NCBI RefSeq assembly: GCF_002865645.1
Contig: NW_020194628.1
Span: forward strand, 1,860,001-1,924,000
Direction: 5' to 3'
Source of the DNA: Hyaloscypha bicolor E
Lineage: Eukaryota > Ascomycota > Leotiomycetes > Helotiales > Hyaloscyphaceae
Length of the DNA: 64,000 bases
Numbering within the stretch: the first letter of the stretch is position 1; each line of letters opens with the position of its first letter. Of this stretch, positions 12,529 through 25,527 are shown piece by piece. The position numbers and the translations under genes are program-made. The notes under the pieces are model-generated. The model did no database searches, was not told the origin of the DNA, and was given only the letters and a program-made list of their open reading frames with translations.

Positions 12529-12810
12529 GTTGTTCGAGCTTCCTTCGTTGTTTGTTGATGCCAAGTTGGTTGGAGGTTCAAAAATTCCAGAAGGCTGTCA
12601 AATCAGCGCAAGCGAGGCGATCCTTGGCAGCCAGCCAGACAGCCTAAACCCGACCTTACAGTAGCCCCCGTTTCATCGCAAGGCTGAACACGCGCATCTC
12701 CCTTCCTTCATGTTTCCTATGATTACGCTCATCATAAAGTAACTTCATTTACAATTTCACTATTCAACGCGCATGGAGCTTGAGCTGTCTGGCACAACCT
12801 AAGCACCGCA

Positions 12811-15330
12811 ATGTCAGTCATTCAAGTGGAAGAGTACGTAGATATCCCCGTCCTGACTTAAACCCCACTGATGTTGTTACAGTCTGGTCTCGTACCAATT
12901 GCGCACAAACTATCTGGATACAATATCTGACGGTGTTGGCGAACGTCTGATTACAATCAACGATGCCTTCTTGAACACTGCTGGATTTAAAGCCGCTGGC
13001 TGGCGACCGAATCCTGCGAACATCAAACGAACACATTCCCCACCAATACCAACAGCGATAGCATCGGAATACTTTCAAGCGCCACTTAGGTCAGCTGGAC
13101 TGACTTCAAATGGCCTTGAAGATGAAACGGAAGAGGGGACATTGATCACAGGGGGCGGGGCTGGGGATACAGTCGGCCCTGGGATTGCTACGAAGAGACG
13201 TCGAAGACGCGAGCAAATGGAAGAAGAAGACAGTAGTGATCTCAGTGATGACAGTGATGAAGATGGAGATCAAAGAGCAGCACAACAGATAAAGTTCTCG
13301 AAGATGCCAATTCGCAATCGCTCTGGTTCTTCTCCACTTCGTGGATCGAATCTCCGACAATCCTCCACTGTATCTTCTCCCTCTCGAACTCCTGGTGGAC
13401 AGCCGAGAAGAGGATCGCAGTCAGCTTTGGAAGCTGTCAAGGAACGTGCAAGAAGAGATACGGTTACGAGCAGTGAGATGTCATCAGAGAACGAATTCGA
13501 CGCATCTGCCTTTCAACGGCAGAGGGAGGCAACCAGGAACGCTACGAAAGCCAGCAAGGCCTTGCTCCGACACACTTCAGACCCCAATGTTGGCGTAAAA
13601 AGGCAACAGAGTGATCTTCTCGAGGAGGAGGACTCGGATGGATCTGATATGGATTCGGATTTTGCTGGTAGTATCGACTCAGCTTCTCTTCTGGACGATG
13701 TGGATGGCTCGATGAATGGATCTCCAACCCATGTGGTGGGAAAGATACCTCGAGAGCTGACACGGCCCCCTACTAAAACAACGAAACCTGCCCCTCCGCT
13801 GCTGGAGGCACTTCCACCCCCGCGTCCTATCAGTATGATCCAGCCGAAGAGTCTTTTGTCTGCAGCCATCAAGGCTAAGCGGACGAAAGCTGCTCAGCCA
13901 TTTGAATCGTTCGCGTCATTGTCCGGCCAAGGTGATCCAAATCCCTTGAATCTACGGATATGGGCGCCATTTGCAACGTCAACTACCAAGCCTTATGAAG
14001 TTCTCATACGGAGAAGTGTGCACGAAAATGAGGCAAACGATCGACCCACCACTGTTGCGGACCTCATTGGACTCAGTCTGTGGAGATATGCGGAAGAGAA
14101 ACTCGAACCTGCTATCCCACCAGAGAAGCTTAATGTCAACAGGTGGACTCTTCGAATGGTAGAGGATGAGGAGGTTGATTACGATTTCCCAGCGCTTGAG
14201 CGGAACAAGCCAATTATCTCCTTCACAACAGCCAATAACCGTGCTGCAAGATCGCGATCAAACTCCAAACCCTACGACGAGTTTGCTCTGGTTGAAGCAA
14301 CGGAAGAGCAGTTTCAACAGAATCAAAGCATCACTCCTCAATTCAAGCAAGAGTCTGTTGCAACAGCAAGCATGGACGATGACCTGACACCAAAGAATAC
14401 CCCCATGCCTGCCCCGTCGTATCTTGGGACCCAAGTTCGTCAAAATCTTCTTCTGACTACAATGTCTGCTCTTCGGCAAAATTCAACCTTAGCAGATGCT
14501 CCTGCGATTGGAGCGGTGCCAACGCAGTCTACGACGAGGAATGCTGTTAAAAAGCTTCTTAGAATTCACATCCACTCAGCAGATGCAGCTCCAGGACAGA
14601 TGATCACCTTGGATGTAACAACGGACACATATTTGGCAGACGTCCTTGATATTGTCTGTAAAAAGAGGCAGCTTGACAAAGCTAACCATGTGCTCAAATT
14701 GACAGGATCAGGCACTGTGGTTTTGTTGGACCGCCCTGTGGAATCCATGGGGAATCGCACAGACTTGGACCTGTATCGTCGCAGATTTGCAACCGATGGA
14801 CCTCTAACAATGACGGGTTCTCCCAGCAGTAGTTCCCCAAAGATGCCATTAATGGCGGAACGCCCTGAGGCCCGAAAGATTAGAAAACCGCCAATGATGG
14901 GAACCCATCCACTGGCCCAGGAATCGATTAAGCAAGATGAGCTAGGAAGTGCCAACTACAGAAAATACACTGTATGGCGGAAGCAACCCATGAGATTCGT
15001 TGGTATGAACGAAAGAGTACTGGCCATTGACGGCGAGTATCTGCATATTATGCCAGCATCGACAGGCAAGACCATGTTTGAAGGGCAAGGCAAAACAACC
15101 ACAGTCCACTTCAGCAATGTCGTTGGCTGCAAAGTCACTCGGAGGCACCCCACAAACTTCAAGGTATGTTCAATTCACGAGTTAGTGACCGTCGTGCTGA
15201 TTATATCAAGATCGTGATATACAAGGCGACAGAGACCAAGAGGTACGATTTTGAAGCCAAAAGCGCCGACGAGGCGGCTGAGATTGTCTTTGAGATCAAA
15301 AAAGGTATCTCACCATATCATAACATCTAG
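12811..15330 (+). CDS. AVO1: SIN1/AVO1 subunit of TOR complex 2
   Basis: Three exons (12811-12833, 12883-15163, 15211-15330) give 807 aa. The first exon is only 23 nt and places a true ATG (MSVIQVED) in front of the long frame. SIN1 is the scaffold and substrate-binding subunit of TORC2 at the plasma membrane, recruiting AGC kinases such as Ypk/Akt. Visible parts: a conserved N-terminus (SYQLRTNYLDTISDGVGERL), a Ser/Asp-rich linker, the CRIM domain (about residues 348-458, with DPNPLNLRIWAPFATS and NRWTLRMVEDEEVDYDFP), a Ras-binding-like domain (about 570-640), and a C-terminal PH domain (about 700-805, KYTVWRKQPMRF to RYDFEAKSADEAAEIV). The last exon stops at 15330; a short further exon cannot be ruled out. 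Confidence 0.92.
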
Positions 15331-16604
15331 GCTCTGGTGGCTGCAATCTAGATCTTTTGCGCGTTCTCTTGGGAAACCGTGACCGAATGACCCGGGAGGC
15401 TGGGTATGCCTGCAGCAATCTAATACCCAAGACCTTGGGCTATCATGACAGCCCACTGAATATGACTCTGAGCCAGATATAGAAGGCTTTACAAACCACA
15501 GCATCTCTGACATGGAAGGTCATGCAATTCACTCGGAGTCTTTGTCTGCTACTTTATCGACAACCCATATGCCTCACTTCCACTTTTTCGTCGACAACGA
15601 GCGTGGGTGGGAACTTGCACAAGTAGTGCTGATGACGATAGATGCTCGGAAGCAAGGGTGTTGGTGCTTGTACCATAAAAACCACGCACGCTAATGTCGC
15701 CAAGTATGGGGGGTGGTCGGGAGTCGGTGAGCAATCCTAGCTTCGATCTACAGATCTAGGTACCAAGGATCCCTAGAAATTTAGATCCATAAACCTCGTG
15801 CCGTGCACCACGTTCTGTACTGTGGCTAGTGCTGTGGAGACGACACCCGAAGGTAGGAAAACTTCTTACTTGGCGTATCTACGTTGTTTCCACAGCCAAC
15901 ATTACGAGTTAGGCAAAACATCATTGCGTAGTCCGGACCAAGATGCCGCCATGCCGGTTGGGTCATCAGGTTTTCGACAGCTTTCTCTGGGCCCCCACGG
16001 CCAGCGCAACCGCTCCCTATGTTTTGGATGTTATGCATACCGCATCGGAAGCTCCCGGCTATTCCCAGGCGCCACCTATCGGTAGACAAGACCTCCACAG
16101 AACCAAGTTGGCTCCACTATCTCGGGAAGCCTTCCTGGCCTTAAAGACTTCTTGGGAGTCTTTCCTTGTCCACCAGCTATCACGATTTCGGTACAATGAA
16201 GCTGCTACTGGCCAAGATATATATTAGCAATGCAAAAGCAGAAAAGTCTGACCGCGCCTCGGCCAACTTTGGCCAACAGTCCAGAGCAGCTCTTCCATGT
16301 CTTGTTCTATGCGTAACCCCGCCTGTGGAGAATGGGCTGTCCCATTCGCTGGCTTCCTCTCAAAATTCGAAATGGCCCATTGATAACTCTTTCACAGACC
16401 ACGTTGTGACGTAGTCCTGGTCCAGCATATACTGGACTCGCAGCTAGAAGTATCTAGACTTGTTGACTGTCTTGACCCTGTGGGAGTTATATTAACAGAA
16501 GTTCCCTTGTCTATCCTTATATTCTTTCTTAAACAAAATCGCCTCCTCATTCCAACACACAGAATCTTCGAATCTTCCGTCTATATACAAGCAAGTCCGC
16601 ACAG
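15331..16604. other. Intergenic 15.3-16.6 kb
   Basis: No supported gene. Several overlapping open frames of 60-95 codons exist on both strands, without recognisable domains or consistent starts. The last 100 bases (TTTCTTAAACAAAATC, CTATATACAAGC) look like the promoter and leader of the small secreted-protein remnant at 16605. Confidence 0.4.
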
Positions 16605-16829
16605 ATGCAACTCTCAAGAACATCCTCGTTCGGCTCTTGCCTCCACTGTCGTTGTATGTATTCCTTCACCGTTTGTGTTCTCGGCCAACTAACGATTGTC
16701 CCAGGGACAAATCAACGTTCTCAGCTCACTAACCTCTGAATGAGGCCGGAAGCGCGCTGTCTACCGCATCCTCCGTTCTATCCTCCGCAACTTCCGCAGC
16801 AGCATCCGGCGCCTCCTTTTTGTATATAG
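16605..16829 (+). pseudogene. Remnant of a small secreted Ser/Ala-rich protein gene
   Basis: From the ATG at 16605 the text reads as a short signal-like start, then after a one-base shift ALASTVV. A good intron follows (GTATGT at about 16655 to CCCAG at about 16705), then GQINVLSSLTSE and a stop. After a further one-base shift the text continues AGSALSTASSVLSSATSAAASGAS. A signal peptide, intron, GQIN and Ser/Ala-rich tail is a layout I know from small secreted fungal proteins. The two shifts make it a likely pseudogene. The family has no known biochemical role that I can name. An alternative is a short live peptide using the first stop. Confidence 0.42.
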
Positions 16830-17231
16830 ATATATATCAAATTTTCAAATCAATCAATCAGAGAGCCTTATTTTTATAAAAAAAATTGTGGCCTGATTTC
16901 GATCCTCACCTCGTTGGCGCCTCCGGGGGAAGCCCTATCGTGCGCGGTACTTCAAGAACGTAATGACTTGTGCACACTGTTCTCTCTCATAAGTCATTCA
17001 TTTTCAAACGAGTCTTTGAAATTTCGCCGACTGGAACTTCTATGTCCCAATTCCTAAGAGGCCCCAAACGCCGAACTCACAAGAACGCTCCATTCAAATG
17101 CAGACCACCGACCCGACAATTGCCATTGCTAAATGCAGATATATGGCAAACAAAAATAATATATAAATCAAGAGGGACGGACTTCCTGCTTCCTGCAATG
17201 ATGGATGCCTCGTCAGGGACTGCCAAGGGCC
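16830..17231. other. Intergenic before the NLR 3' end
   Basis: About 400 bp with TA-rich stretches near 16820-16890 and an A-run. No gene is seen. It should include the polyadenylation region of the minus-strand NLR gene. Confidence 0.4.
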
Positions 17232-20200
17232 TTACTCAATGTTGCTTAGTCCCCTCTTGACGACGGCAACCTCATCTCTCTTCACAATGATAACGTCTCC
17301 TTGTTTGGTGACTTCGATCAACAACTCGTTGTTATTGCTCAGCCAGTCCGAGGGCAGCAAAAAATGGCGCATGAGGTTGCCGTCCGTTGTCTCGGTAGTT
17401 CCTGCTTTGACTGATGCAACAGAGCAGACCCATCCCGCGCTGTCAAGGAAAACAAGTCTATTTCCGTGTGTCCCAATGAGGAACTCAGCCCTATCCGCAA
17501 GATACTCGTATTTGACACCTTCTAGTACCTTTTTGGTTGAGACACTCAAATCAGCAAGGTGGAAAAGGAGGACATGCGGCCTTGGGCGGTTCGTAGCGGA
17601 GTCCGAGAAGGCTGCAGCAATCATCGAGTTGTTGAAGCAGGGCATGACGGTATGGATCCTCAGTCCTGGATTCGCTCCGTGTAGTGGAATTCCCTTATTC
17701 GCGGTGACTTCGGTCAAGGAAACCCAATCGTACAAATGTACGAAATTGTCGGTGACGAGGATCAATAAGTCCGCATTCGTCGGATGATTGGCCCACCTTC
17801 GATTCGGTGCGTCTTTCCGTGAAATCGAGTCCAAGAGTTCGAATTTGCCTGATGTCGTTCCGGACCAAACGGAGTCGGCGGATGTGGTAGAAACGAGGAA
17901 TCGACTGTGGTCGTTGTTACTCAAGACTTGCCGTACGGCTTCACCAGCTCGATGATCGAGAAGCGTTCTGCCAATTCCCCATCCGATATGCGACCGAAGT
18001 AACTTGTGCGTTGTCACACGACTAGAGGAGTCGGTGCTACTGAGGTATGTCTTATTGTAATGGAGCGACATAATTGGCACACCCCCAGGAAGACCATAAA
18101 GCTTCTCAACGTCTTGGCCGGTGTTACTGTCATACAACCATACAGAGCCATCTTCCTTGCCACAGAAGAATATGTCCCCATTATCGTGGTAAGCCAATGC
18201 CGTGATCAAAACAATGTCACTGGGGCCCATCTCTCTAATCTTCTGCGGGGCTGTAGAGACGGAAACCGTGTCACTGCTTCCGTCATCTATATCTTGTCTA
18301 GCCAAAGCCATAGGGTCCCAAATTTGGCACTGAGAACCTCTGATATCGAGAAGGCGACGACTGTCGGCACTGAAAGCTAAAGCCTTGATGTAATAACCAT
18401 CCAAGCTAATCCTATACAAGAGCTTTAGGGATTCGAAGTCGAAGAGCTGAACATCTCCTTGGTTTCCAGCTGTTGCCAGCGTCCGTCCGTCAGGAGATGA
18501 CACGAGGATATAAGCACTTCCCATGGTTGTCTCCTTGACTGACATGTCTGATGTGTCAAGAAGAATTAAGTCGCCGTCCCAGTAAGATACAGCGAGCAAG
18601 TGAGTGTCAGGTGCACAGCTGAATGCAAGAGCATTGATTGTAGTGTTCACGAGCGGACGCCCATCTGGTGCTTTTCTTGCAAATGTGTCGTAGAAAGCGT
18701 CTTTTTCCAAGTCCCGGAGCAACAGGTCTTGGCCTCTGTACACAATTGCAAGCAGCTTGTCGTTCATGCAGAATGCTGCAGCTGTTGGGCGGCGAAATCC
18801 ATGAACACGCGGTCCCTCGAGGTTTGGTGTCCAATTTCCTGAATTCCTCGGGATTCCAATATCGATATTCCAATTCTTCAGTTCGTTGTTCTTTAGTGCA
18901 CCAAGTAATATTCTGTCATTATCCATGAAGACGAGAAACATACACTGTGCCTGAATGTCGAATGTCCATAATTGCTTCCAGTTTGAGACGTCCCAGATCT
19001 TGATGAAAACCGCTCCGGCTGAGGCTAATTTCTGGCCTCCTTGACTAAATCTTAAGACTGTGATATATTCCCCATGTTCTAGGGCTTGGATCTCTTGGCA
19101 GTCCGTATTGTTATAAATGGTGATACTGCCACAGGAGGCTCCGACGGCAAAATATTCCCCGGAGCATGTGAGGGCAGACAGCTGCTGCTGCCGATGGAAG
19201 ATTGTTGAAAGACATTCATCCCACGTTGTATTTGACTGCCCAATAACCGAGATTCCGTGGGGCTGGGATCCAAATTGCTGATAGGGTGCGGATTCAACGG
19301 GGCAAAAAGGAGGGATGGCGTGAAAGATGGACGATGGGAAACTCAAAAGGGTCTTGCCAAATTTCCCCACCAGGCGAATTAGATCCGTACCCCATGAGTC
19401 TATGATACTAACCTCCGGACCGAAGGTAAACATATGTTTTCGACGCCTTTGAAGGAAGTTCTTGAGGGCTTTCCCAGTTTGGACCACTCTGTTCAGATCG
19501 GAGTTCTGGGCAAGATACTCGATCCAAGATAGAACGTTGGAAGACGACAGAAAGTTTGCCAACTCCAGCAGCAGGTCATCAGCCGTGGATGATGCATGAT
19601 TGATATGTTCGTGTAGGCAATTGCAGGCATAAGCGACGAATGAACTACGCTTTGGAACTTCAACTAACATGCTCAGTCTTTGGTGTCGCGGAGGTTGCAT
19701 CTCATCACCACTGAGGTATTGCAAGCAAGTCATAGCGAGTTTCTTATGCCCTAATTTCTTGTCAATCGCGAATTCGGAAGTGATATTTGACCTCAGAAAA
19801 AAGTCTCGCGCTGTTGGATGTATCATCTGAACGCGGGACTGCTTGTCGATAGAGAGGAAGTGGCCACAGGTTGCAACGATATCCTCGACGCTGCCTATTG
19901 TATCCTTGACATCCATCTGAAGGGCAATATAAAGCTCATCCGTTCTTAGCGGCCGCACGCAGCAGACAGCCCAAGTGAGAATAGCTTTTGCAAGAGGCTT
20001 GCCATACTTGGCGCGAGTCATGGAATCCAGTAAGTGTAAATATAGTCCATCTATACCACACGGAAGTTCTTCGAGGAATTGTCTGACCTCAGTGGACATG
20101 TGGACCTTTTGGAGCTCTTTCAGAATCAATTTCGCCCATAGAAAGCAACCAGCAGCTTTCTTGAGTATCGTACCAGCAGTCCTCCGCCGTGCTTCCTCGT

Positions 20201-22128
20201 CAAAACGGAGAACATTTTTCATGTTCGCCTCTAAATATAACGAGATGTCAAATTCAGTATCCTCTGGCAAGATTTCTTCTGTGATGACGTTGGCCCTGCA
20301 AATCTCGAAGGGGCTCGAAGTCTCGAAGCCGTTTCTTGAAGTAACAAGTATGTTGATGTTGGCCATGTCGATGATTTTCAGCAGAAATGGAATCAAGTCA
20401 CTGTCGCCTTGGCATTGATCCAAAGCATCAAGTACCCAATATTGCCGTCGTTCAAGCTCCACTTTGAGAATGCCCTCAAGAAATAATTTATTCCATATAG
20501 TCCGCGCATCCATCTGACAGACTTGATCTTCTCTGGTGCAAATCTGAACCACAGTCTGAAGAATTTGTGGATGTGCTGACGCCATCTGCGATGCCATTGA
20601 CCTCAAGAACAGGCTGGTACTTGACTGGAGATTGTCATTGTCCGCAAAGAAATAGAACATGCAGTCAAGGGCAGAATCCTTCAAGTGTTTCACCACATAG
20701 CCCGACAACACAGACTTTCCAGCAGCCGGTTTTGCGCTGATCCAGTATAGCTGTGAAGTGTTTGAGTTTCGCCACGCAGTGAAAGTCTCCTTTTCAATCA
20801 GCCACTTGCAAGACTCTCCAATTCTTTGAGAGTCGAAAGTCATGAAATCATCTGCTAATGTCTCGGGGACGCCAAGAAGATGACTGAGAAGCCTTTGTTG
20901 TTCACGATGTTCGTCATCATGGCTGAATTGTTGAGGATTGGAATCGAGATCTCGAAAGTTTGCAATCATCGACGCCAGAGCGTTGCGAATGGTTGAGTAA
21001 TTGGGATCTGTTGGATCAGCATACCTGCATACATTGCGATGATTGGCATTCAGTAATTCATTCCGTTCGTTGGCGTATCCCAAGACAGCTAGGTCCTTCT
21101 CTACGATTATACCTCTTCCAGCACCATAGTACATCGGAAGTGTCTCGTAGAAGGAGAACAGCTGCAATTGCTGGCAATACCGTGGAAACTCATCGTTGAT
21201 CGTTTGCGTGGCCAGCGACTTGGGGTGCAAGTCTTGCACAAATGGTCTGGCTCCAGAAGAGACAGCAAGTAGCTTCGAAAGAGTGGTGGCCAAATCCGCT
21301 CCTCGATGTGGAGTGGCGAGGAAGAAGATCGAGCGAACTCGGCGAGCAACAGATTCATATTCATGAAGTTGGTTTGCGAGGATGAAAGCTTTCTTGATCA
21401 CCAAACCTCCCATGCTATGCCCGACGAAGATCAATGGTGTCTATCACGCTGGTTAGTATGTGGAGACTCCAAGCCTACTAGATACTACATTCAACGACAG
21501 CCTAAGCTGGAAAATTTAGCAATTAGCTCAGTCCCAAGTGCTCACTTGAGAGAAGGGGAGTGATGCGATCTTTGGAGACGGGAATCCAATACATACATTT
21601 GATCTCCGGGGAATCTGAGGGCAGTCTTGAATAGAACCGAGGAGGGACTTCGCGAAATCATGGATGTTTAGCGTGCTTTCCTTTTGCCAATTTGAATTGT
21701 AGCCGAAGGCGTGTATGCGAACATCAATGAAGTCGGGATCATGAGATAGCCATTCTTTTGGCCAGTAGAGAGAAGGGTCTTCTGACTTGGTCCACGTACT
21801 TCTGGATCCACCTCCCAGCCCGTGGACAAATATAAGGTCTGCGACCGCAGGTTGCAGAGGTCGAAACAATGTGTTCAATCCGAATGGGCCCTTCAGATCC
21901 TTTGGCGGGACGAGAGTGGTGGGATGCCTTGTCAGGATTCGCGTAAGAGAGAGACGTGATCGAGAGGATAAATTTGTCCTCTGCCTTATGAGCTGCCAGG
22001 CTGGATCTATGGGATCCTGGTTGGGCTCTTCTATCAACCGAGTCAGAAATATTGTGTTGGAGGGGCACGAAGGAAGGAACTGCTCAAGACTCACTGATTG
22101 AACCGAGCTTGGGAATGAGTTTCGCCAT
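17232..22128 (-). CDS. NLR-like STAND protein: alpha/beta hydrolase - NACHT - WD40
   Basis: Three exons (22128-22095, 22030-21597, 21440-17232) give about 1558 aa. The N-terminal lipase-like domain has FVHGLGGG (about residue 80), nucleophile Ser165 in GHSMGG, FLATPHRG, and a probable catalytic His290 in NANHRNVCRY. This is the SesB-type effector domain of fungal NLRs. The NACHT domain follows, with Walker A SAKPAAGKS (Lys398; the usual first Gly is Ala) and Walker B YWVLDALD (about 493-497). The C-terminal half (about 900-1500) carries degenerate WD40 repeats ending in W-D or L-D pairs. Such proteins sense a ligand through the repeats and trigger a cell-death or defence response through the N-terminal domain. 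The ligand is unknown. The reading frame is intact. Confidence 0.88.
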
Positions 22129-22920
22129 TAGTAATTGATGGTCTCTTCTCCCCGAGTAAAATGCATGCTATAGTAAAGCATCAAAAGGGCCATTGGTAGG
22201 TGTTAAATGATGATATTTTTAAAAGACTAGAGTAATGCAAACTGTGTTACTGTCAACAGAGAAATACTTCCAAGTGATGGATTTTGGGTTTGAACTCTTC
22301 ACGACTCGGAAGGATTGACCCCCATTAATTATCCATAACATTCGTCTGCGTGGGGGTCAAATTCCAGTCTGCGAATCGAGACTATCATCGTCATCGAAGC
22401 CAAAGAGGCATTAGGAACTTGGGGATTGGTCTGTGAAGCTGTAGGCTTTCTCCCTCACAGGGCGAAACTCTCGAGGCTGAGCGCCCCCGTGACCCTTGCG
22501 TTTGTTGCCTCGTCGGCATCATCCAGTAATGAAGCCGGATTAGAATGCGCCTCCCTCGTGATCTGGCCGACCACTCTTTCCTGCAAAGTGGCAACTATCT
22601 CCGCGGCGCAGCTTCGCCCAGCTTGGTACAAGTTGGTAGCCTTGGTCCGCTGACGGAACCTGCGTGATCAGAACTCATGACGTTAACTGGAAGAACAGAC
22701 ATTTACACACGTAACGCACCAACAGGCAGAACGGTCAGGCAGATGGGGCGATGCTGCTACTCCGCCTAGTTCATAACGTCTCGCACGAATTGGGAAAGAG
22801 CCTCCATGCCTGGGGTGGAGATATCATTTCACTCCCGTCGGGAAAAGATCTGTGAATTCAGCAGCGGCCGATACTGCTCGTGTCAATTCCAACTTTCAAA
22901 GCTGCTCGGTATTGACTTAA
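22129..22920. other. Divergent intergenic, NLR / fructosamine-kinase-like
   Basis: About 790 bp between two divergent ATGs. I see no coding exon here. It should hold both promoters. Confidence 0.45.
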
Positions 22921-24230
22921 ATGGAGATACTAGACAAGGACGCCGAAGTGTCGGAGACAGTGATTCAGTTTGTCGATCCCAATGTTTTGGCGAGTATGAA
23001 GATGTGCTCTAACATAATTATCGGGTTAACCTTCATGGCAGAGCTTCCGGAAGGCAGCATATCAATTGGGATCTATCCGTATGGAGCCACTTACTGGACT
23101 CGCACTGCTGAGATCCAGACAAGACAAGCAGATGGGTCGCAGCTGAGTTTCTTTCTAAAGGTTCTTCAGGTCATCTTTAGTAACGTCGATTAAAGACGTA
23201 CTTACTTCTTTCCAGGTATCCCAAAACGAGACCGGGAAGAAAATGATGTTGGGCGAGATCGTGTCCATCAAACATATCCACGAGGCTGTACCAGACTTAG
23301 CTCCTGAGCCCATCGCCTGGGGGTCATACCTCACTGTTCCGAATACGCATTTCTTGCTTCTTAGTTTCGTCAACATGACCGATGATATCCCGGACATCGA
23401 TAGGCTCCCAAGAAAAGTAGCGGAACTTCACCAGAAAGGCTGCTCACTAAACGGAAAGTTTGGATTCCCGGTACAGAACTATCAAGGACGTCTGTCTCAA
23501 GTGACCACTTGGACTGATACGTGGGAAGAGTGCTTTGCTAACAATCTGAGGGGTATGTTGGAACATGAGGAGAAAACCCAGGGACCCAATGCGCGATTGG
23601 AGGTCCTTTCAAAGGACATCTTTGAGAAGGTTATACCAAGGCTTCTGAGGCCTTTGGAGACAGGAGGTCGCCATATCGAGGCTCGACTGGTACACGGAGA
23701 TCTGTGGGATGGAAATTGCTCAACAGCGGTTGAAACAGATGGCCCCGTGATTTATGACGCGAGCGCTCTTTACGCTCATAATGAATGTAAGTCTGCCATG
23801 TGGGGCGAGCTTTGGCCACAGAGACTAACGAAGCAGATGAGCTTGCACCATGGCGATGCACTCGACACAAAATTGGGAAGCTGTACATGAGAGCATACCA
23901 CCGGTACTTCCCAATCTCTGCTCCTGAAGAGGATCACGATGACCGCAATTTGCTGTACTGCATGTAAGACCACCAGGCGGCATACACCAGGTCCCAGTGA
24001 ATGGGAATAACAAAGTCCTGGGTTGCACAGAACCTAACAGATACAGTCGATTTGACGCATGTTCGTCAGCCTTGTACCCTGGCAACTTGAGATTCAGAGA
24101 TATGTGAGCTATTGAACATGCCTTTTGAACAATTGCTGAACAAATTCGCAGCATGATCGACGAAATGCAAACTCTCGTCGACAAATATCCCGATGGGTAT
24201 GAGGGCTGGGCGAGGGAGCAGAAGAGCTGA
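22921..24230 (+). CDS. Fructosamine-3-kinase-like protein (APH fold)
   Basis: Six exons (22921-22993, 23042-23160, 23216-23786, 23837-23963, 24047-24103, 24152-24230) all join in phase to 341 aa. The protein belongs to the fructosamine kinase / aminoglycoside phosphotransferase-like group, which phosphorylates sugar adducts on amines or small molecules. Visible motifs: LPEGSISIGIYPYGATYWTRT at the N-lobe, a Lys in FFLK, the Brenner-type catalytic loop HGDLWDGN (His224, Asp226), and IYDASALYAHNEYEL, where the family usually has a metal-binding Asp in a DPA-type motif and Asp is present here. The C-terminus has FDACSSALYPGNLRFRD and YEGW. Splicing matters: reading through the first intron would insert 16 unrelated residues. 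The substrate is uncertain. Confidence 0.87.
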
Positions 24231-25527
24231 CATTTCGATCTGGTAGTTGGCGTTCCAGGTCTCCTTCCTCTCGAGCTGCGCGACCGTCTTTACACTAATA
24301 AACCAATCAAGGCAAAGTCCATACATAGGTCCAATACCTAATGTGCTTTGGGCCTCACCATACCTCTTCCATGGCCACTCCCTATGCTCCCACAGATCCC
24401 AAGACTTACTTCCATTCTTGCCCACGCCATAAGCACCCATTCTCGGCTGCTCGCCCTCCATCCTCTCAAGTTCAATCGCAAATTACCATCCTCCCAGGTC
24501 TCAAACCTCTTATAAGGACTCGTACCGTGACACTCCTATTCTCCCACCCCTGAGGCCTATTTAGAATTGGTTTACCATAGTGGCCTTGCAACGACATCCA
24601 GCATTTCGGCATGGCTCTATCTGTAACCCGCTTTGAAACGCATTGATAATATTCAAGCCGAACGTGGACGCAGACGTACCATCTCACATCACAGGCGTGA
24701 CATCCATCGTAACCCTCGACCCACCCAAACAGCGAGAAATTTGGACCGGTCAACTTCCTCTTCTCGTGATAAAACGAGAATACAAACACGACACTGAGAA
24801 GAATGAGCGAGAGAAATGCCTTCTATATTGGAACGACTGCCCCTATCATCCACATAGCTTTAGAACGGATGGACCAGTTAGGCTGGGACAATGGGTCATG
24901 TCATAGGTGGAACGCGGGCCGAGAAAAGAAGGTTATTTTGACGTCGGCGAGGTCGGGCAGCTTGGCGAGGCCACTTCGGCTAAGACACCACAAAAAGTCG
25001 AGAAACCCCTGATTGGGTGTTTCTCGTTGCATTGCTGCGCCGTGTGGCGTTGGAAGAACCATTCTTTTCAGCGTGAAATACGGCGAGCGCCTCCAGCCGC
25101 CACAAACATCACAGAAGCCCAAAAAGTATAGTAAATTGTCATGGAAATTTGACTTACCGAGCATTTAAATATCGGAGAAATGCGATTTCCACCATAGCAT
25201 TTGAACTGCATTGTTATCGGGTAACCTACCCGATGCTTCAAGACTATCCTCCATTTCATCTGGCAATTCAAGCGTGCTTTCAAGAGCTATTCCTTGGCTT
25301 GAAAGCCTTCCAAATCGTTATTTCAACTCAAGCCGCAATCCGGCCCTGACAACACCGCCCTTGCTCAACCCATCATTTTCGCCGTCCTTCGCCGCCCACC
25401 GTTTGACTTCAATAGAGATAAAAACACGCAAGTTGAGTATATGTGCAGGGGTGATGATTTGCGAGGTGAAACAACGAGAGTGGTGTATTAGCGAGGCTCC
25501 CTGCCCAAGCATAGCAGGTCTTGTGTT
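24231..25527. other. Convergent intergenic 24.2-25.5 kb
   Basis: About 1.3 kb between the ends of the kinase-like gene (plus) and PKA (minus). Open frames are present on both strands, including one of 88 codons near 24643-24906, but it lacks an ATG and I recognise nothing in it. No RNA gene was seen. Confidence 0.4.

Noticed and set aside
24643..24906. 88-codon plus-strand frame in the FN3K-PKA gap
   Set aside because: No ATG, no recognised domain, and no splice partner found.
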